From Clostridiaceae bacterium (GTDB lineage: Bacteria > Bacillota > Clostridia > Peptostreptococcales > Natronincolaceae), in NCBI GenBank assembly GCA_018432235.1, contig JAHDLO010000026.1:1-64000 (forward strand): DNA of 64,000 nt, read 5' to 3'. Made by a program: the position numbers and the translations under genes. This document shows positions 60,215 to 64,000 of this stretch, in pieces (positions within the stretch are counted from its first letter, which is position 1; each line of letters opens with the position of its first letter). Under the pieces are notes generated by a model. It was given only the letters and a program-made list of their open reading frames with translations. It searched no databases and was not told the DNA's origin.

Positions 60215-61543
60215 ATGACAGTAAGGGCTATTGAGCTTTATAACAAAAAAAGAACTGATATTGAGGGGGCACTTAAGTCCATACGATCTGAGGATTTTTT
60301 GATTGCAGCAATGGCGGGAAGTGAACCGATTCCGCTGCTTGAACAGCTACACAGGCTTAAAGCGATGGGTATTATAAACTGCCAATTGACCAATTGCTTG
60401 CCTATGAGGGAATATGAGTTCATCAAAAATCCAGAATATGTGGATACTATTTTTACAGCCGGCTGGTTTTATTCCAATATCATGAGGAAGGCCAATCAGC
60501 AGGGAAATGTATCCTTTGCGCCGCAGCACCTCCATAGCTCCTTCACAAAGCGTTTGTTTGCAAGGGATGGAAGACGGCTGGTGCTTCTTTGCACCTGCTC
60601 TCTAATGGATAAGCACGGCTATCTGAGTCTTTCGCTGGGTACGACCTACGAAAGACAGGCAATTGAAGCAGGGGCTTATGTCATAGCGGTAGTGAATAAT
60701 CGTATGCCTAGAACCTTCGGCGACACGATTGTTCACATTAGTGAAATAGACCTGCTGGTGGAGGCAGACTACGAGGTGCCGACCTTGCCTTCAGCACAGA
60801 TAAACGAGAAGGACAGGCGGATTGGCGGCTATATTGCAGAGCTGGTGGAGGATGGCGCCACAATTCAACTGGGGATAGGAGGTATACCCAATGCTGTTGC
60901 AGAAGCCCTCAAGGGTAAACGGCATTTAGGTATCCACACTGAAATGTTTACAGAAGGCATGGTGGACTTGATTGAAGCTGGTGCTGTGGACAACAGTCAT
61001 AAGACGCTCTACAAGGGGAAGACAGTGGCAACCTTTGCGTTAGGAGGAGAAAGGCTTTATGATTTTATTGATGATAATCCTTCAATTATCTTTAAGTATG
61101 GAAAGTGGACCAATAACCCACATATCATAGGGCGGAACCACAAAATGATATCGATTAATACGACACTTGAGGTAGATTTAACGGGCCAGTGTGCTTCAGA
61201 ATCAATAGGCCCAATACAGTTTTCTGGCACGGGAGGCCAATCAGATACCGCAGTAGGCGCTCAGCTATCAGAGGGAGGGAAATCTTTTATTGCGCTTTAC
61301 GCCACAACAGAGATCAAGGATAAAGATGGCAAAAAAACCACTATATCCAAAATCGTGCCTATGCTGAAAACTGGGGCGGTGGTAAGTCTTTCTCGAAATG
61401 ATGTGGACTTTGTGGTTACGGAGTATGGTGCCGTCAGCCTTCGAGGAAGAACAATCAAAGAAAGAATAGAGAGACTTATAAGCATTGCCCACCCCGATTT
61501 TAGAGATGAGCTGAGGTTTGACGCAAAAAAGCTGGCGCCTTGA
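60215..61543 (+). CDS. Acetyl-CoA hydrolase/CoA-transferase family protein
   Basis: The 442-residue enzyme belongs to the 4-hydroxybutyrate/butyryl CoA-transferase and acetyl-CoA hydrolase family. GIGGIPNAVAEAL is the CoA-binding block, GIHTEMFTEGMVDL carries the catalytic Glu243 that forms the glutamyl-CoA thioester, and QFSGTGGQSDTAVGAQLSEGGKSFIAL the C-terminal signature. It probably activates a carboxylic acid at the expense of acetyl-CoA or butyryl-CoA. It is the last gene of the operon, 11 bases after the KAS III-like gene, with AGGAGGTGAGG at its start. Confidence 0.9.
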   Translation: MTVRAIELYNKKRTDIEGALKSIRSEDFLIAAMAGSEPIPLLEQLHRLKAMGIINCQLTNCLPMREYEFIKNPEYVDTIFTAGWFYSNIMRKANQQGNVSFAPQHLHSSFTKRLFARDGRRLVLLCTCSLMDKHGYLSLSLGTTYERQAIEAGAYVIAVVNNRMPRTFGDTIVHISEIDLLVEADYEVPTLPSAQINEKDRRIGGYIAELVEDGATIQLGIGGIPNAVAEALKGKRHLGIHTEMFTEGMVDLIEAGAVDNSHKTLYKGKTVATFALGGERLYDFIDDNPSIIFKYGKWTNNPHIIGRNHKMISINTTLEVDLTGQCASESIGPIQFSGTGGQSDTAVGAQLSEGGKSFIALYATTEIKDKDGKKTTISKIVPMLKTGAVVSLSRNDVDFVVTEYGAVSLRGRTIKERIERLISIAHPDFRDELRFDAKKLAP

Positions 61544-61611
61544 CACTAAAATAATAGAAAAAGTTAAATAACCATAGCTGAGCTAAGGGATTACGGTTGT
61601 CAAGGTACTAT

Positions 61612-61725
61612 GAGGGTTGCTAAGGGGGGTGTGTCCCCCTTATTAAAAAAGGAGAGTACAGCGAAGCGTCCTAGAGAACGCATGGGTTCCTTGGAAAACA
61701 AACGTGGTGAAGCTACTTTTGTTCT
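61612..61725 (+). repeat. Structured intergenic repeat, copy D
   Basis: It carries AAGGGGG-N6-CCCCCTT, GGAGAGTACAGCGAAGCGTCCT and the 3' hairpin. The 3' stem reads GTGGT-GAA-GCTAC, whose two changes against the GTGGC/GCCAC form produce G-U pairs, so the stem is kept. It lacks the left inverted repeat and abuts copy E head to tail. Confidence 0.88.
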
Positions 61726-61884
61726 TGTATAAGAAAGTCCTATTTTTTAACTATGAATTCTTATACAATGGGGGGTTGTTAAGGGGGGTGTCTCCCCTTA
61801 TTAAAATAAGGAGAGTACAGCGAAGCGTCCTAGAGAACGCATGGGTTCTCTGGAAAACAAACGTGGCGAAGCCACTTTTGTTCT
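61725..61884 (+). repeat. Structured intergenic repeat, copy E
   Basis: This is the most complete short form: perfect inverted repeat TTGTATAAGAA (61725-61735) and TTCTTATACAA (61758-61768), AAGGGG/CCCCTT hairpin, GGAGAGTACAGCGAAGCG, and AACAAA-GTGGC-GAA-GCCAC-TTTTGTT at the end. It is nearly identical to D apart from the left end, which suggests recent tandem duplication. Confidence 0.9.
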
Positions 61885-62031
61885 GTATGGAGGCAATTGC
61901 ATAATAAAAATATAGGAAATAGTTAAAATATAGATATTTATTGACATTCCTTCATGGTATCATAAAATATATATCGGACAAGTTTATATTTTGTAGTATA
62001 TATGCTGATGACTATTGAAGGGGATGAGAAT

Positions 62032-62535
62032 ATGCTAAGGTATGTATTATTAGGATTTTTAGCAAACAACAGCTTAACGGGTTATGATATAAAGCAGGCT
62101 ATGCTGCAGAGCACCTCGAATTTCATAAAGGCCAATTTGGGTAGTATTTACCCTACACTTGAAAGGCTAGAGAAGGAAGGCTTAATTGCCTCAATAAGTG
62201 CCAGGAACGGTAAGAAGGCTTATGTCATCAATGAGGCTGGCATGGATGCCTTCATAGAATGGTTATCAGAACCAATAGAATTTATGAAATCCCTTGAGGA
62301 TATTCTAGCTAAGGTATATTTTTACGGTAATTTGCCTAAGGAAAAAGCTGTGGAGCTGCTGGAGGAGTTAATTAATAATATCAATAAGAGAATTCAATCC
62401 TTGATTAGTCTTGAGGCTGAAATTAAAGAAACGGAGGGCTTTTATGAAGCTTCAACCATTAATTTCGGTTTGGAGCATTTAAAATTCATGGTCCAATGGT
62501 TTGAAAGGCTGCTAAGAGAGGTTAAGCTGAGATAA
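62032..62535 (+). CDS. PadR family transcriptional regulator (long form)
   Basis: The 167-residue protein has a PadR winged helix (LRYVLLGFLANNSLTGYDIKQAMLQSTSNFIKANLGSIYPTLERLEKEGLI, then GKKAYVINEAGMDAFIEWLSEP) and a C-terminal helical dimerisation region of the PadR/AphA (Vir) type. No target gene is adjacent on the same strand, so it may act elsewhere or on itself. ATG 62032 follows GAAGGGGATGAG; an upstream ATG at 62002 lacks a ribosome binding site. A terminator follows. Confidence 0.9.
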   Translation: MLRYVLLGFLANNSLTGYDIKQAMLQSTSNFIKANLGSIYPTLERLEKEGLIASISARNGKKAYVINEAGMDAFIEWLSEPIEFMKSLEDILAKVYFYGNLPKEKAVELLEELINNINKRIQSLISLEAEIKETEGFYEASTINFGLEHLKFMVQWFERLLREVKLR

Positions 62536-62584
62536 ATTACTGCATAAGTCTATTAAAATATTTTAATCAAACAAAAAATAACGG

Positions 62585-62616
62585 AAGACAGATTCGGGGA
62601 GTGAATCTGTCTTTTT
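62585..62616 (+). terminator. Rho-independent terminator after padR
   Basis: AAGACAGATTC and GAATCTGTCTT form a perfect 11-bp stem with a seven-base loop and T tail. Confidence 0.9.
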
Positions 62617-62639
62617 AGAACTTCTGGTTTGACCTGTCA

Positions 62640-63458
62640 TTAAATCAACAAAACCAGGCTAACAGCCATGACGATCATTCCTAATATAAGACCATACACT
62701 GACAGATGATGGTCGCCATATTCTCTGGCTGCAGGCAAAAGCTGGTCAAAGGAGATAAATACCATAATTCCCCCTACTGCTGCGAAGGCAATGCCGAAGA
62801 TGGTGTCCGTCATAAAGGGGGCCAGCAGCAGATAGCCTATTATGGCGCCTATTGGCTCCGCCAGACCGGATAAGAAGGAATATCTAAAGGCCTTCATACG
62901 ACTTCCTGTAGCATAATAAATAGGTACAGATACGGCTATTCCCTCGGGTATATTGTGTATCGCTATTGCTATGGCGATGCTCACCCCTAAGGCTGGGTCC
63001 TTCAAGGCAGATATCAGAGTAGCAAAGCCCTCTGGAAAGTTATGAATGGCTACTGCCAGGGCGGTTAAAATCCCCATTCTATACAGCTTTCTTTCATCCT
63101 TATTCTCACTGTCCTCCGGTGGCGTCGCCATTTTTTCATGGTCCTCATGGGCGGAGGTTTCCATAGAGGGGGTCAGCTTGTCAATTAAGCTGATTAAAAA
63201 CATGCCGCCGAAAAAAGCTAATATTGTTACCCAGAGTCCCAATTTTTCTCCCAATTCTATGATCAAGGCCTCTTTGGCCTTAAAGAAAATCTCTATCATG
63301 GAGACATATATCATTACACCTGCTGAAAAACCAAGGGAAGCGGAAAGAAATCGTTTATTAGTTCGCTTGGTAAATAATGCGATAACACTGCCTATACCGG
63401 TAGAAAGACCTGCAAATATGGTTAATCCGAAAGCTAATATCAAACCTCCATTTTCCAT
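62640..63458 (-). CDS. zupT: ZIP family metal transporter (ZupT-like)
   Basis: The 272-residue protein has eight helices and the paired ZIP metal-site motifs HNFPEG (helix 4) and HNIPEG (helix 5). A His/Glu/Asp-rich cytosolic loop (about residues 100-125, SAHEDHEKMATPPEDSENKDE) may bind metal. ZupT proteins take up zinc and other divalent metals. It is divergent from the DtxR-type regulator gene beginning at 63624, so regulation by metal through the 165-base shared promoter region is likely. AGGAGG precedes the ATG. Confidence 0.9.
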   Translation of the reverse strand: MENGGLILAFGLTIFAGLSTGIGSVIALFTKRTNKRFLSASLGFSAGVMIYVSMIEIFFKAKEALIIELGEKLGLWVTILAFFGGMFLISLIDKLTPSMETSAHEDHEKMATPPEDSENKDERKLYRMGILTALAVAIHNFPEGFATLISALKDPALGVSIAIAIAIHNIPEGIAVSVPIYYATGSRMKAFRYSFLSGLAEPIGAIIGYLLLAPFMTDTIFGIAFAAVGGIMVFISFDQLLPAAREYGDHHLSVYGLILGMIVMAVSLVLLI

Positions 63459-63623
63459 TCAATGACCTCCTATATAAAAAATTATATTAAAGTAAGTTTT
63501 TTAGCAGCAGGTAACTTTTCACTAATATCAGACTATGAAGGTCTTTGAAATGTGTTACTGTTTTCATAATTAATTTTCAGTAGCATATTCTTTATTATTA
63601 GGTATGGAAAGGAAGGTGGTTAT

Positions 63624-64000
63624 GTGGCGGATGATAATAAAGAAAAACTAACATATTCGATGGAGGATTACATAGAGATGATATACAGACTGTCCCTGAC
63701 CTCTGGCTATACAAGGCCACAGGAGGTTGCTAGAAGGCTGCAGGTCCAGCCGCCATCTGCAACAAGAATGATACAGAAGCTGGCAGGAATCGGATTGGTA
63801 AATTATCAGAGATATGGTGTAGTTACCTTGACAGAGGAGGGTAAGCAAAAGGGCCATCTTTTACTGAAGAGGCATAATATCATTGAGACCTTTCTAAAAG
63901 CAATTGGAGTGACTAAAGGAATATTGGAGGAGACGGAAAAGATAGAGCACACCATCAGTAAGGAAACCTTAATATGTATAGCAGATTTGACAAGCTTTTT
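63624..64000 (+). CDS. DtxR/MntR family metal-dependent regulator (partial, cut by window end)
   Basis: The frame starts at GTG behind AGGAAGG and runs open to the window end, 125 codons. The N-terminal HTH is clear: MEDYIEMIYRLSLTSGYTRPQEVARRLQVQPPSATRMIQKLAGIGLVNYQRYGVVTLTEEGKQKG. The dimerisation domain follows (LLLKRHNIIETFLKAIGV, EETEKIEHTISKE), with His and Glu residues in the usual metal-ligand places. It likely controls the divergent ZIP transporter in response to manganese, iron or zinc. The C-terminus is missing. Confidence 0.88.
   Translation, partial: MADDNKEKLTYSMEDYIEMIYRLSLTSGYTRPQEVARRLQVQPPSATRMIQKLAGIGLVNYQRYGVVTLTEEGKQKGHLLLKRHNIIETFLKAIGVTKGILEETEKIEHTISKETLICIADLTSF

Larger units (their letters stand above)
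61544..62031. other. Gap holding tandem repeats and padR promoter
   Basis: Most of the gap is occupied by repeat copies D and E. The remainder has TTGACA (61941-61946) and TAAAAT (61963-61968) as a probable promoter for the PadR gene, with AT-rich dyad-like sequence after it. A frame at 61704-61904 crosses both repeats and is not a gene. Confidence 0.65.

Noticed and set aside
61612..61884. CRISPR-like array
   Set aside because: There are only two long repeat units with no spacers and no cas genes; they belong to the dispersed repeat family.
61704..61904. 66-codon frame across repeat copies D and E
   Set aside because: It consists of repeat sequence, has no ribosome binding site, and its reading follows the repeat period.
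1..64000. tRNA, rRNA, insertion sequences, prophage or plasmid functions
   Set aside because: No T-loop or anticodon-stem patterns, rRNA-like sequence, transposase, integrase or replication protein was seen on reading both strands.

Overview
The window looks like a chromosomal segment of a low-GC, Gram-positive anaerobe of the class Clostridia. The DNA is AT-rich, Shine-Dalgarno sequences are strong (AGGAGG-like), TTG and GTG starts are common, intrinsic terminators are abundant, and families typical of Clostridia occur (ferredoxin-tailed aldo/keto reductase, FapA/DUF342, PRK06851-like ATPase, HAAS/PadR pairs). I cannot name the genus. I see no rRNA, tRNA, CRISPR array, transposase gene, phage module or plasmid origin.

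Layout. 0-10.8 kb: a structured repeat, an HD-GYP c-di-GMP phosphodiesterase, DUF975 protein, DinB polymerase, flavin reductase-like protein, a second repeat, then single genes (HExxH lipoprotein, methyltransferase, hydrolase, EreA/ChaN-like lipoprotein, PlsC, glyoxalase-fold protein). 11-17.5 kb: MASE3-PAS-PAS histidine kinase, hemolysin III and a PAS-GAF-GGDEF-EAL protein. 17.7-24.7 kb: a lone rmlA, an autoregulated MarR-MATE efflux operon, two small membrane proteins, SelO and a CNNM/CorC protein. 25-37 kb: self-contained regulator-plus-effector modules (MerR-hydrolase, ArsR-permease, AKR-MerR, TetR-ABC-FtsX), a DUF2975 protein with a FAD reductase, an ion channel, and several gene remnants. 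37-44 kb: FapA and a triple-GAF protein on the minus strand, then a fluoride riboswitch ahead of a cation/proton antiporter, a PAP2 phosphatase and a twin P-loop ATPase. 44-50.8 kb: two AraC-GyrI paralogues, ChrA, a PadR plus HAAS-SEDS fusion pair, and a D-cysteine desulfhydrase-like enzyme. 51-61.5 kb: a sigma-54 activator and a nine-gene operon behind a clear -24/-12 promoter. 61.6-64 kb: two tandem repeat copies, a PadR regulator, and a ZIP transporter divergent from a DtxR-type regulator cut by the window end.

The strongest candidate for an undescribed system is the sigma-54 operon at 52.7-61.5 kb. It joins a complete branched-chain-amino-acid-type ABC importer to two alpha/beta hydrolases, a KAS III-like thiolase-fold enzyme with an unusual Cys-His-His triad, and a CoA-transferase. 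This looks like an uptake-and-degradation route for an unknown carboxylic compound. The second is a family of about 125-195 bp intergenic repeats (five copies, two in tandem) whose stems are preserved through compensating or wobble changes, so they may act as RNA. A fluoride riboswitch controlling an antiporter/PAP2/ATPase cluster and a PadR-controlled SEDS glycosyltransferase fused to a HAAS domain are also worth attention.

Many genes sit next to their own one-component regulator, and several of these have visible operators: paired palindromes for MarR and TetR, a 19-bp-spacer MerR promoter for the aldo/keto reductase, and a dyad for ArsR. All functions are read from sequence motifs and family knowledge. 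No database search was run.
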